Shown here: piece after piece, positions 7,474 through 16,219 of the stretch
Numbering within the stretch: the stretch's first letter is position 1
Layout: each line of letters opens with the position of its first letter
Assembly: GCF_000472965.1 (NCBI RefSeq)
Contig: NZ_AXAU01000039.1
Coordinates: forward strand, 1 to 34,248
Source of the DNA: Bradyrhizobium murdochi
GTDB lineage: Bacteria; Pseudomonadota; Alphaproteobacteria; Rhizobiales; Xanthobacteraceae
Direction: 5' to 3'
Length of the DNA stretch: 34,248 nucleotides
Translations under genes and position numbers: made by a program
The notes under the pieces: generated by a model
Seen by the model: the letters and a program-made list of their open reading frames with translations, nothing else
The model's database searches: none
What the model was told of the DNA's origin: nothing

Positions 7474-8664
7474 ATGAATCTGAGTTTTACCAAAGACGAA
7501 CTCGCTTTTCGTGACGACGTCAGAGCATTTTTTCGCGCCGCGGTTCCCGCTGATATCCGCGAGAAGCTTATCGCCGGACTGCACCCGAGCAAGAACGACT
7601 TGGTACGCTGGACGCGTATCCTGGCCGACAAGGGCTGGGCCGTGCCGCACTGGCCAGTTGAGTATGGCGGGACGGACTGGAGTCCGGTCAAGCAGTACAT
7701 CTTTACGGAGGAGATGAGTCAGGCGCCGGCACCGGCACCGCTCCCCTTCGGCGTGAACATGGTCGGACCGGTCATCTACACCTTTGGCAACGACGCTCAA
7801 AAGAAGCGCTTTCTGCCGCGCATCGCCACGCTCGAGGACTGGTGGTGCCAAGGCTTCTCCGAACCCGGTTCGGGCTCCGACCTTGCTTCACTCAAGATGC
7901 GGGCCGTGCGCAAAGGCAACCAGTACGTCGTCAACGGACAAAAGACCTGGACGTCGCTAGCACAATACGCGGACTGGATCTTCTGCTTGGTAAGGACCGA
8001 TCCGAATGTAAAGAAGCAGCTCGGGATCTCGTTCCTCCTGATTGACATGAAGTCGCCCGGCATCACCGTGCGTCCAATCCAGATGATCGATGGCGGTCAC
8101 GAAGTCAACGAGGTCTTTTTCGACGATGTCCGCGTCCCGGCCGACAACCTCGTCGGCGAGGAGAACCGGGGGTGGGATTATGCCAAATTTCTCCTCGGAA
8201 ACGAGCGCTTCAACATCGCTTGCGTTGGCGTTTCCAAGGAGCGTATCCGGCGCATTAAGGATCTCGCTTCCCAGGCCTGTTTCGGCGGTCAGAGGTTGAT
8301 CGATCAAGCCCACTTTCGCGAGAAAGTCGCCGCAGTCGAGCTTCAGCTGAAAGCGCTCGAGATAACGCAGCTTCGCGTCCTCGCCAACGAGTCTAAACGG
8401 CAAAAAGCTACGCAAGACCCGGCAAGCTCCATCCTCAAAATCAAAGGCGCCGAAATCCAGCAGGCCACGTCGGAGCTCTTGATGGATGTGGTCGGCCCTT
8501 ATGCTCTGCCTTTTCAATCGGAAGAGGATCTGGAGCCACCTATCGGCCCCGGCTGGGCGCCTTCGATCGCGCCAGCCTATTTCAACGCCCGGAAGGTGTC
8601 CATTTATGGCGGCTCAGATGAGATTCAGAAGAACATCATCGCCAAGGCAGTCCTCGGTCTCTAA
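7474..8664 (+). CDS. Acyl-CoA dehydrogenase, PimC-like (large) subunit
   Basis: A 396-residue flavoprotein resembling PimC, the large subunit of pimeloyl-CoA dehydrogenase, and other acyl-CoA dehydrogenases that work as heteromeric pairs. It oxidises acyl-CoA to 2-enoyl-CoA with FAD. The N-terminal helical domain holds WPVEYGGTDW; the beta domain has GFSEPGSGSDLASL (about 128-141) and the NGQKTWTSLAQYADW strand; the C-terminal helical domain ends ARKVSIYGGSDEIQKNIIAK. At the position of the medium-chain enzyme's catalytic Glu (YEG) it has Gly379 (YGG), so the base must lie elsewhere or on the partner. ATG 7474 follows GGCAGCAGGG. The partner dehydrogenase starts 96 bp after its stop, so the two are very likely cotranscribed. 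Confidence 0.88.
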   Translation: MNLSFTKDELAFRDDVRAFFRAAVPADIREKLIAGLHPSKNDLVRWTRILADKGWAVPHWPVEYGGTDWSPVKQYIFTEEMSQAPAPAPLPFGVNMVGPVIYTFGNDAQKKRFLPRIATLEDWWCQGFSEPGSGSDLASLKMRAVRKGNQYVVNGQKTWTSLAQYADWIFCLVRTDPNVKKQLGISFLLIDMKSPGITVRPIQMIDGGHEVNEVFFDDVRVPADNLVGEENRGWDYAKFLLGNERFNIACVGVSKERIRRIKDLASQACFGGQRLIDQAHFREKVAAVELQLKALEITQLRVLANESKRQKATQDPASSILKIKGAEIQQATSELLMDVVGPYALPFQSEEDLEPPIGPGWAPSIAPAYFNARKVSIYGGSDEIQKNIIAKAVLGL

Positions 8665-8760
8665 CGCTCGCGGATGTACTCGGCAAAAACGGGGCAGGTG
8701 TCGCCTCGCGAAACGCTTGAGGGCAGCCGCCACGGTTCCGGTTTCAGGAGAACTCCAGAC

Positions 8761-9909
8761 ATGGATTTTGATCTCTCTGAGGAGCAGCGGCTTCTCAAGG
8801 AAAGTGTCGAACGGTTGATGCTCGACAGCTACGGCTTCGACGAGCGACGCAAGTACCTGGCCGAGGACCGCGGCTTCAGCGAGGCGACGTGGAAGCGCTA
8901 TGCTGAACTCGGTCTTCTGGCGCTGCCGTTCCTCGAGGAAAATGGCGGCGTCGGCGGTGGCGCGATCGAGACGATGATTGTCATGGAGGCCTTCGGCAAA
9001 GGGCTAATTCTCGAACCTTATTTCCCGACGGTGGTTCTTGCCGGTGGCATTCTGCGGCATGGGGCAAGCCGAGCTCAGAAGGTCGATCTGATTCCGGCGA
9101 TCGCTGAGGGCCGGATGAAGCTCGCCTTTGCTTATGCCGAGCCGAAGTCTCGTTATGATCTCTTCGAGGTCGAAACGCGGGCGAAGAAGGATGGTGACCA
9201 ATGGGTGCTCAATGGCACCAAAGGGCTCGTGCTTCACGGCGCTGTGGCCGACAAGATTATCGTATCGGCGCGGGCTGACGGAGCTTCGCGCGACAAAAAG
9301 GGAATCGGCCTCTTTCTCGTCGACGGGAATGCCCAAGGACTCATACGCCGCAGCTATCCCACGCAGGATGGCCTGCGTGCGGCCGAGATTTCGCTGGAGA
9401 ATGTGCGGGTTGAGGCAGCCAACGTCATTGGCGATCCAACTGGCGCCTTTCCGGTCATTGCGCGGGTGGTAGATGAGGCGGTTGCGGCACTATGCGCGGA
9501 AGCGGTCGGTTGCTTCGCTGAGATGCATGCAATCACGCTTGACTATCTTAAAACGCGCAAGCAGTTCGGCACGACAATCGGCTCATTCCAGGTGTTGCAG
9601 CACCGTGCAGTCGACATGTTCGTCGAACTGGAGCAGTCGCGCTCCATGGCTCTGTACGCCACGATGATGGCCGGCGAAAGCGATGTAACGGAACGCGCGC
9701 GTGCGATCTCAGCGGCGAAGGCCCAAATCGGCCAGTCTGCGAGGACGATCGGCCGTCAGTCGATCCAACTCCATGGCGGAGTCGGTATGACGATGGAGCA
9801 CCGCATCGGTCACTATTTCAAGCATGTTACCATGATTGATACCCTCTTTGGTGATGCCGACCATCACCTGCGCCGGCTCGCCAGCCTAGGTGTGATTGAC
9901 GATGAATAG
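8761..9909 (+). CDS. Acyl-CoA dehydrogenase, PimD-like (small) subunit
   Basis: A 382-residue acyl-CoA dehydrogenase resembling PimD. ATG 8761 is chosen over the in-frame 8674 start because AGGAG at 8746-8750 precedes it and MDFDLSEEQRLLKESVERL is the family's usual beginning. Features are GLLALPFLEENGGVGGG, a beta domain (FAYAEPKSRYD, with the usual TEP replaced by AEP), and the C-terminal helical part RKQFGTTIGSFQVLQHRAVDM...SIQLHGGVGMTMEHRIGHYFKH. The terminal segment LFGDADHHL has Gly364 where many family members have the catalytic Glu. With its neighbour at 7474 it probably forms an alpha-beta type dehydrogenase acting on a bulky or dicarboxylic acyl-CoA. Confidence 0.87.
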   Translation: MDFDLSEEQRLLKESVERLMLDSYGFDERRKYLAEDRGFSEATWKRYAELGLLALPFLEENGGVGGGAIETMIVMEAFGKGLILEPYFPTVVLAGGILRHGASRAQKVDLIPAIAEGRMKLAFAYAEPKSRYDLFEVETRAKKDGDQWVLNGTKGLVLHGAVADKIIVSARADGASRDKKGIGLFLVDGNAQGLIRRSYPTQDGLRAAEISLENVRVEAANVIGDPTGAFPVIARVVDEAVAALCAEAVGCFAEMHAITLDYLKTRKQFGTTIGSFQVLQHRAVDMFVELEQSRSMALYATMMAGESDVTERARAISAAKAQIGQSARTIGRQSIQLHGGVGMTMEHRIGHYFKHVTMIDTLFGDADHHLRRLASLGVIDDE

Positions 9910-9981
9910 CTCAAGGCGAGCTTAAGCCCATTCAAGCGTTCACCCGACCGTCTCGCAGAGTCCTAATTGGAAAGAATGATC

Positions 9982-10368
9982 ATGAGTGAACCGAAAGGCG
10001 TCGAAGCGTTTCACCAGCTCGAGCTTAATGCCGGGCACTTCCTGATCCAGCGCTGCACCGATTGCACAGGGCACGTTTATTTCCCGCGCGAAGTCTGTCC
10101 GCACTGCGGCGGTACTTCGCTCGAATGGATTGCTCCAAAGGGCACCGGCACCGTCTATGCTGTGACCACCGTGCGTCGGAAGGCCGGCGACGGCGGCGAC
10201 ATCAACGTTTCGCTCGTCGACCTCGACGAAGGCGTACGACTCATGAGCCGCATCGACAGCCCCGTATCCAACGCCACGAAGATTGGCCAGCGCGTAAAGT
10301 CGCGCGTGCAGGTCAATGATGGCAAAGGACTCGTCGTGTTCGATGCAATGCAAGGAGGTGCGCTATGA
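9982..10368 (+). CDS. DUF35 zinc-ribbon/OB-fold protein, partner of thiolase-like gene
   Basis: A 128-residue DUF35 protein: a rubredoxin-like zinc ribbon, RCTDCTGHVYFPREVCPHCGG (two C-x2-C pairs, about residues 25-44), followed by an OB-fold that binds acyl-CoA (GTGTVYAVTTVRR...INVSLVDLDEGVRLMSRI). Such proteins pair with thiolase-superfamily partners; in steroid catabolism the DUF35 part supports the Ltp2 aldolase. ATG 9982 is chosen because GGAAAG at 9969-9974 is well spaced; in-frame upstream starts exist. Its stop overlaps the ATG of the next gene (ATGA at 10365-10368), so translation is coupled and the two products are likely stoichiometric. Confidence 0.87.
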   Translation: MSEPKGVEAFHQLELNAGHFLIQRCTDCTGHVYFPREVCPHCGGTSLEWIAPKGTGTVYAVTTVRRKAGDGGDINVSLVDLDEGVRLMSRIDSPVSNATKIGQRVKSRVQVNDGKGLVVFDAMQGGAL

Positions 10369-11540
10369 GCAACCTCAAGGATTTACGTGGAAGCAGCGCA
10401 ATCGTAGGCGTCGGCACCTTCGGCAACGGCGAGTCGCCCGGGTTCACGGATATGGAGCTGCTCGCGCGGTCGGCCCATGCCGCCGTCGCAGATGCCGGCC
10501 TAAAGATGAGCGACATCGATGGCCTGTGCTCCGCGAGCATTGGCGCGTCGATGTGGACCATGCCCGTCATCGAGTATTTGGGCCTGAACCCTCGCTATAT
10601 TGATGGAACGATGGTCGGTGGTTCGAGCTTCATCGCCCACCTCCTCCCGGCCATGCGGGCCATCCGCTCGGGTCAGTGCAGTGCGGTGCTTGTGTGTTAT
10701 GGCAGCGCACAACGGACTAGCCCCGTCGGTCGCCGCGAAATCGGCCAACTACGCCGTCTAGTTGATCCGCAACCTTACGAGTATCCATATGAGCCAGTCT
10801 TGCCGGCATCAGCTTACGCATTAGCCGCATCACGTCACATGCATGAGTTCGGCACTACGCGCGAGCAGATGGCGGATGTCGCGGTTGCTGCGCGAGCGTG
10901 GGCCCGCCTCAATCCGGAAGCGTTCATGCGTGACCCTCTCACGCGTGACGACGTATTGAGGGCCCGCATGGTGTCCGATCCACTCACTGTGCGTGATTGC
11001 TGCCTAGTGACAGCCGGCGGCGGAGCGTATGTCATGGTGAGCGCCGAGCGTGCGAAGTCACTCCCGAAGAAACCGATTTACGTGCTCGGCAATGCGACTG
11101 CCGTGTGGAATCGACAGATCTCATCCATGCGCGACCTCACCGTCACGTCGGCAAAGCAGTCCGGCGCTGGGGCGTTCGCGATGGCGGGTATGAAGCCAAA
11201 CGACATTGACCTGCTTCAGCTATACGACGCGTTTACGATCAACACGATCCTGTTCCTCGAGGACCTTGGCTTCTGCCCGAAAGGCGAAGGCGGGCGCTTC
11301 GTAGAAAACGGAAGCATCGCTCCGGGCGGGAAGCTGCCGGTCAACACCAATGGCGGCGGCCTGTCCTGCACGCACCCGGGGATGTACGGCATCTTCGCGT
11401 TGATCGAAGCCGTGCGGCAACTTCGGGGCGAAGCCGGCGAGCGTCAAGTGAAGGGCGCGAAGACGGCGCTGGCGCATGGAAACGGGGGCACGTTGTCGAG
11501 CCAGTCCACTGCCATTTTGGGGACTGAGGAGACAGTGTGA
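10365..11540 (+). CDS. Thiolase-superfamily protein lacking the nucleophilic Cys (Ltp2-like aldolase candidate)
   Basis: A 391-residue member of the SCP2/lipid-transfer thiolase group. It begins GSSAIVGVGTFG and has the conserved VAVAARAWARLNPEA helix, the DLLQLYDAFTINTILFLEDLGF segment, and NTNGGGLSCTHPGMYGIFALIEAV near the C-terminus. Where thiolases have the acylated Cys (NxCxSG), this protein reads GTMVGGSSF (81-89), with no Cys. That and the translationally coupled DUF35 gene point to a retro-aldolase that splits a beta-hydroxyacyl-CoA, not a thiolase. Ltp2 homologues use Tyr residues; Tyr in GMYG is a candidate. AAGGAGGT at 10351-10358 is a strong ribosome-binding site. It closes the 7474-11540 operon. 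Confidence 0.85.
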   Translation: MSNLKDLRGSSAIVGVGTFGNGESPGFTDMELLARSAHAAVADAGLKMSDIDGLCSASIGASMWTMPVIEYLGLNPRYIDGTMVGGSSFIAHLLPAMRAIRSGQCSAVLVCYGSAQRTSPVGRREIGQLRRLVDPQPYEYPYEPVLPASAYALAASRHMHEFGTTREQMADVAVAARAWARLNPEAFMRDPLTRDDVLRARMVSDPLTVRDCCLVTAGGGAYVMVSAERAKSLPKKPIYVLGNATAVWNRQISSMRDLTVTSAKQSGAGAFAMAGMKPNDIDLLQLYDAFTINTILFLEDLGFCPKGEGGRFVENGSIAPGGKLPVNTNGGGLSCTHPGMYGIFALIEAVRQLRGEAGERQVKGAKTALAHGNGGTLSSQSTAILGTEETV

Positions 11541-12065
11541 TCGGCGCTGAGAAACGCTTCGTGGTCAAAGGCTTTATGGCGGCCACACTTCGACCAGCCA
11601 GGGAAACCAGGGGAACAAGTGGCCAACGGAGCTCTCGTTCTCCGTCGGCGAGGATGAAAGAACGCTCCAGTTCCTACTCAATTTGGAGTGCTGTTGGGGC
11701 GACTATGGCTACCAACCCGGAAGCAATCAGGAGATCACCAGATGGTCCAGGGTCGCATTGGAGCCAGTCAAACGATGCTCAAATTCGAGCTGATCTGCTC
11801 AAGCCCGAGTTGCGCAATCTGCTTGGGCGCAAGCTCGGCAGACCTTGCCTTCATGTTGATGCCCCAGCGATGCATCTTGGGCACCAATTGGCTCGGCAAA
11901 TCGTTGGCACGCTCGAAGCAATAGCGGCGCCCGGGAGCTGAACCCGCGCATCCGTAGCATGCTCGAATTCCCGTTCTGACCTATGTGCTGGATCATAACA
12001 TGCGCGATGAGGCGGATGATGTCCGACTCGTGATATTGAGCAGACTAAGAGCTGCCTCAATGAAG
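11541..12065. other. Gap between converging operons, no recognisable gene
   Basis: About 525 bp between the stop of the thiolase-like gene and the terminator-like hairpin of the opposing ald gene. Open frames exist on both strands but none resembles a protein family or starts behind a ribosome-binding site. Confidence 0.45.
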
Positions 12066-12087
12066 GGGCCACCCTCAGGGGTGGCCC
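12066..12087 (-). terminator. Hairpin after ald, probable terminator
   Basis: GGGCCACCC-TCAG-GGGTGGCCC is a perfect 9-bp stem with a 4-base loop, about 40 bp past the ald stop (read on the minus strand). Only a weak T-rich tail (CCCCTTCATT) follows on that strand, so intrinsic termination is likely but not certain. Confidence 0.6.
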
Positions 12088-12127
12088 GCCAGGTCGGAGA
12101 GGAACGCCCCCGAGAAGACCGCTAAGA

Positions 12128-13236
12128 TCAGGACGTGGCTTGTTCAATCGGTGAGAATGGCAAACCGAGGCTCTCGGCCACTGCCTTGGAAGTGAGACGG
12201 CCGCGAAAGACATTCAGGCCGGCGCGCAGATGCGGATTTTCGAGCACGGCTGCAAATCCCTTCTTGGCGAGAGCTAGGCCAAAAGGCAGCGTGGCATTAT
12301 TCAAGGCTTGGCTTGAGGTGCGCGGGACGGCTCCCGGCATATTCGCAACGCAGTAATGAATGACGCCATCCACTTCGTAAGTAGGATCTGCGTGCGTAGT
12401 CGGACGCGATGTCTCGAAGCATCCGCCTTGATCGATAGCGACATCTACCATCACGGAGCCTTTGCGCATCGAGCTCAACATGCCGCGGCTGACGAGTTTT
12501 GGCGCGCTTGCACCGGGAACGAGAACCGCCCCACTACGTCCGCCGCGAAAACCTCCTCTTCAACCGCCTCTATCGTTGAGAATCTGGTGCGGACCCGACC
12601 CTCGAATAGTTCATCCAGCTCGCGAAGCCGGGGTAAAGAACGGTCGAGGATTGTGACCTCGGCGCCCAAACCAGTCGCCATGCGTGCCGCGTGCGTACCG
12701 ACCACGCCGCCTCCGATCACCACGATGCGCGCCGGCTGGACACCCGGAACGCCACCGATCAACAGTCCCCGCCCGCCTGCATTCCGCTTTAGAGCTGCAC
12801 CGGCCGCTTCGATCGCAAGCCTGCCGGCGACCTCGCTCATCGGCGCGAGCAGCGGGAGCCCGCCATGAGTATCAGTTACGGTTTCGTAGGCAATCGCAGT
12901 ACATCCCGATTTCAGGAGTCCCTTAGCTTGCTCCGGGTCTGGCGCAAGATGCAGATAGGTGAAGAGGATCTGGTTCTCCCGCAATTGGGCCCATTCGGAG
13001 GGCTGCGGCTCTTTCACTTTCACGATCATCTCGTTCGACGCGAACACCTCGCGAGCGGAGCCAACAATCGTTGCGCCCGCCTTGCGATAAGTGTCGTCCG
13101 TTGCCCCGATGCCAGCACCGGCATTGGTTTCGACCAGCACCGTGTGGCCGGCGGCAACATATTCGCGCACGGCGCCGGGCACTAAGCCGACACGATATTC
13201 GTGCGTCTTGATCTCCTGGGGACCACCGACCTTCAT
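12128..13236 (-). pseudogene. ald: Alanine dehydrogenase, frameshifted
   Basis: NAD-dependent alanine dehydrogenase interconverts pyruvate plus ammonia and L-alanine. The start at 13236 (MKVGGPQEIKTHEYRVGLVP) follows GGAGAG. Substrate residues RVGL and VKVKEPQ, the TYLHLAPD stretch, the NAD-binding GGGVVGTHAARMATGLGAEVTILDR (within about 170-197), and the late DVAIDQGGCFETSRPTTH and HYCVANMPGAVPRTS motifs are all seen. The frame breaks within FAADVV-G: four C at 12529-12532 (plus strand) where five would give FAADVVGAVLVPGASAPKLVSRGML and join the halves into about 370 residues, the family's normal length. It is divergent from an asnC-type gene, as in rhizobial aldR-aldA. Everything but one base is conserved, so recent loss or a read error are both possible. 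Confidence 0.88.
12529..12532. other. Frameshift site in ald
   Basis: One C:G pair is missing from this run. Adding it restores the reading frame through the conserved GAVLVPGASAPKLVSRGM segment. Confidence 0.75.
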
Positions 13237-13269
13237 TCTAACTCTCCAAATTGACCGCTTCTTCCTATT

Positions 13270-13290
13270 GGAAAACCAGGTTTGTTTTCC
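13270..13290. promoter_or_regulatory. Inverted repeat in the ald/asnC intergenic region
   Basis: GGAAAAC-N7-GTTTTCC is a perfect 7-bp inverted repeat, 34 bp before the ald start and 78 bp before the asnC-type start. Lrp/AsnC regulators next to a divergent target usually bind AT-rich dyads between the two genes, so this is the best operator candidate. Confidence 0.5.
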
Positions 13291-13367
13291 TGCGAACTTG
13301 CGAAATCGAGGTGAAATAGTGCAGAGATCCGACGTATGATCCGAATACGACGCAGGATTCCAAACAA

Positions 13368-13876
13368 ATGGACGCCGACAAGATCGACATGACAATCCTT
13401 GCCGAGCTGAGCACCAACGCGCGGATCAGTCACACCGAACTCTCGAATCGAATGGGACTATCGAGTACGGCCATCGCGCGCCGTCAGCGCGCGCTGGAGG
13501 AGGAGGGATACATTACAGCGTATCAGGCGGTCCTTGATCTAAACCGATTTGGCCTCAGCACCACGGTGCTGGTTAGAGTCGCGCTGGACAGTCAAAGTGA
13601 CGAAGCATTGAAGTTGTTTGAAACGGCCGTCGTCAAATGCCCATCTGTAATCCGCTGCTTCCTAATGTCGGGGAGCGACGACTATCTCCTCCGGTGCTGG
13701 CTCGCGATATCGAAGACTTTGAGAGAATCCATCGGACGGAACTCTCACGCTTGCCGCACGTCTCGCGAATTCAGTCGAGTTTTGCCCTGCGCGAGGTCGT
13801 CAATCGTGCAATCCCACCAGTCATTTTCGGAAAACCGGTGCGTCATATTCGCAAATCATCACCTGAACAAAGCTAG
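13368..13876 (+). pseudogene. Lrp/AsnC-family regulator (AldR-like), frameshifted
   Basis: An Lrp/AsnC transcription regulator, normally an alanine-responsive activator of ald. The N-terminal winged HTH (MDADKIDMTILAELSTNARISHTELSNRMGLSSTAIARRQRALEEEGYI, residues 1-49) and the start of the RAM ligand domain (LSTTVLVRVAL...CFLMSGSDDYLLR) are normal. At 13693-13694 the run reads GG where GGG is needed. With the extra G the protein continues VLARDIEDFERIHRTELSRLPHVSRIQSSFALREVVNRAIPP to TAG at 13874-13876, about 169 residues. As sequenced, the frame runs on out of phase to 13889, which destroys the ligand-binding half. Its divergent partner ald has the same kind of one-base loss. Confidence 0.85.
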
Positions 13877-13889
13877 TCAGCGCGCATGA

Positions 13890-14743
13890 GCAGAGCGTGC
13901 TCATTCAATTCGGCGGCTATCCGGCTCATCGGCTTCCCCTGTCTCAATTCGCGCTGGTTCTAACGCCCGACCGCTCAAGGTCTCAGCTCTCGCACGCGGC
14001 ACTTGATTTGCCGTTAGCTGCCGATGGTGAATGCGCGCCCTTTGTATGTTGCGTACCAACCTGCTGCCTTACTGGGGCGGCACTTCTGTTAACCTTTAAG
14101 CGTAGTGCGGTACACCTTTGGCTGACCAAATACTACTGCTGACGAGCATGCCGCCGAGCACGCGCACTCCTGCTGAGTTGATGAGAAAAGCGATGATGAG
14201 CTCCTGAATTGACAGTTCTTCATTTCGAAGAAGCGCGACAGGCTGATGTCTCAAGCTCAAACGCGCTAGACACCAACGGTCATTGCTTGCCACGGTCTGC
14301 TGCGAGGCTGTGACACGCTGTGCACCGACTAGCACCTTTCTCTTCGGCGATGAAATTGGACCAGACTTGTACGCGGGAGATGCGCCATCAGGATCGGGGC
14401 TACGTACCGGGTGGTCACCTACATGGCGTGGTTCAGTCCATCACGGATGGTCCGCCTGGAACTCCGGATTATTTGGGGCTCTTAGGCTGGCCGTAACTAA
14501 CACTCCTAATCCAGGGCAGCCGACGTGGCGCGTCGGCGTAGACCTACTCGCCACAATATCCTTATAGCCGTGAGTTGTGGCGGGCCGGAATTCAAAGACG
14601 TATCGGTTGGGACGATCGCCTATTGCAGCAGCATCGGCAGGCGCTAGCCGTGCAGACCAGCGTCTAGACGGCCGGCCAGCTGCCCGATCGCGCGAGTCCG
14701 CAACCAACACACGTGGATCTGTGGCGATGCAGTAAGCCGAGCG
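13890..14743. other. Long gap with no recognisable gene
   Basis: About 850 bp. Frames on both strands are short or lack any family resemblance. One minus-strand frame (14096-14335) has a hydrophobic stretch, ELIIAFLINSAGVRVLGGMLV, but no start signal or homology that I recognise. The region ends at the second copy of the 54-bp element. Confidence 0.4.
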
Positions 14744-14797
14744 CATCAATTCCGATCCGATATTGATGTTTTTGAAATTGGTATTGGAGACGCCCGG
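14744..14797 (+). promoter_or_regulatory. 54-bp repeated upstream element, copy B
   Basis: The same layout as 7191-7244: ATCAAT-N11-ATTGAT (14745-14767), 8 bp, AATTGGTATTGG (14776-14787), 5 bp, CCCGG. It ends 225 bp before the acyl-CoA dehydrogenase start at 15023; copy A ends 229 bp before its gene. Sequence outside the element is not similar between the two sites, which argues for selection on the element rather than a recent block duplication. Confidence 0.6.
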
Positions 14798-15022
14798 CTT
14801 CATTGTATCAAGTACCGCTTTGTCAGTCCGAAAATCGGAACTATGCCGAGCGGTGTTCGCGCTCCGGGAAGGGAAGCGCATATGATGACGGAGAAGACAT
14901 CACTTCGGATCGCGCCGTCTTTCTTTGCTGATCGCGCATGAGCGGTCGGCGCTGTTTAGGAGCTCGCCGACGCCCGGCATTCGCGTGACAACTGGTTCGG
15001 CTCCGGCCGTTTGAGGGCAGAA

Positions 15023-16180
15023 ATGAATTTCGACCGCATCCCCGAGCACGACGCCCTGCGCGACAGCGTGCGCAGTTTCTTTGATCGTGAGCTTCAGGAG
15101 CCGAAGATCCGTGAGATGGATCGCGCGCGGCGGATCCCGCGCGATCTGTGGAAGCGGCTTGCCCAGCTCGGATGGCCCGGCCTTACCGTGTCGACCGAGT
15201 ATGGCGGAAGTGGCGGGGACGTGATGACCAGCGCGATCTTGTGCGAGGAAATAGCGCGACGCTTCCCCTCACTAGCCAACTATTGGGTAATCACTTCGAT
15301 GGCGGCTCGGGTGCTCAGTGAATCGGGCACCGAAAAGCAGCGGGCGGATTATCTACCCAAGCTTGCCGCCGGCGAATTCCTGATGAGCTTCGGGATGACA
15401 GAGCCGGGCGGTGGAACGGACATTCTCGGGCTGAAGACGCGGGCCACGCTTGACGGCAGCGAATGGATCGTGCGCGGACAGAAGCTCTACACGTCACTGG
15501 CGGACGATGCCAATGCAATCTTGGTCCTGTGTCGCACGCATCCTCCTGAGGGTACCAAGCGCTCGCGCGGACTGTCACTGATACTCACTCCGGTCGACCA
15601 GGAAGCGGTAAAAGTGCGACGCCTCGAGCTTATGGGGCAGCGCGCCGGCTGTACCTGCGAGGTTTTTCTCGACGATGCCCGTGCACCGGCCGATGCGATC
15701 GTCGGTGAGGTTGGGCGCGGATGGCACACGCTCCTTCGAACGCTGAACGATGAGCGCATCATTTGCGCCTCGATGTATGTCGGCATCACCGCTGCCGCGC
15801 TGGATCTGACCCTGCAATACGCCACGGATCGAGCGGCTTTCGGGCGCCCGATCGGCGCCTATCAGGCCGTGCAGCATCCGCTCGCCGACACTGCGGCCGA
15901 GCTGGAGCAGATTCGCTTGCTCACTGCAAAGGCAGCCTGGCTGCACACCAACGGACGTGAGTGCTCGGCCGAGGCCGCGATGGCCAAGCTCGCAGCGAGC
16001 GAGGCGGCCGTTCGCGCGACCGACCGCTGCATGCGTGTGCTGGGTGGCTTCGGACTAGTTGAGGAATCGCCGTTGGAGCGCCTGTTCCGCGACGCCCGCT
16101 TGGGGCCGTTCAGCCCGATTTCGAACGAAATGGTTCGCAACTTCATCGGTGAGCGCATGGGCCTTCCCCGCAGCTACTGA
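15023..16180 (+). CDS. Acyl-CoA dehydrogenase family protein
   Basis: A 385-residue FAD-dependent acyl-CoA dehydrogenase, probably cytosolic. ATG 15023 (MNFDRIPEHDALRDSVRSFFDREL) is preferred over an in-frame TTG at 15011. It has GLTVSTEYGGSGGD, the beta-domain MSFGMTEPGGGTDILGLKTRA (about 124-144), the NDERI helix, and YATDRAAFGRPIGAYQAVQHPLAD, the FAD-contact region. The C-terminal loop reads RLGPFSPISNEMVRNFIGE in place of the common RIYEGTxEIQ, so no Glu stands at the medium-chain catalytic position. It is first in an operon-like run with the triple RidA-domain gene (39 bp gap), and copy B of the 54-bp element lies upstream. Confidence 0.87.
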   Translation: MNFDRIPEHDALRDSVRSFFDRELQEPKIREMDRARRIPRDLWKRLAQLGWPGLTVSTEYGGSGGDVMTSAILCEEIARRFPSLANYWVITSMAARVLSESGTEKQRADYLPKLAAGEFLMSFGMTEPGGGTDILGLKTRATLDGSEWIVRGQKLYTSLADDANAILVLCRTHPPEGTKRSRGLSLILTPVDQEAVKVRRLELMGQRAGCTCEVFLDDARAPADAIVGEVGRGWHTLLRTLNDERIICASMYVGITAAALDLTLQYATDRAAFGRPIGAYQAVQHPLADTAAELEQIRLLTAKAAWLHTNGRECSAEAAMAKLAASEAAVRATDRCMRVLGGFGLVEESPLERLFRDARLGPFSPISNEMVRNFIGERMGLPRSY

Positions 16181-16219
16181 GCTGCCAAGTTTAACAGCAG
16201 GCATTAGCCGGATGATCAT

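Noticed and set aside
11537..11941. 134-residue plus-strand frame after the thiolase-like gene
   Set aside because: No family resemblance, no ribosome-binding site of its own and low-complexity composition. Treated as non-coding.
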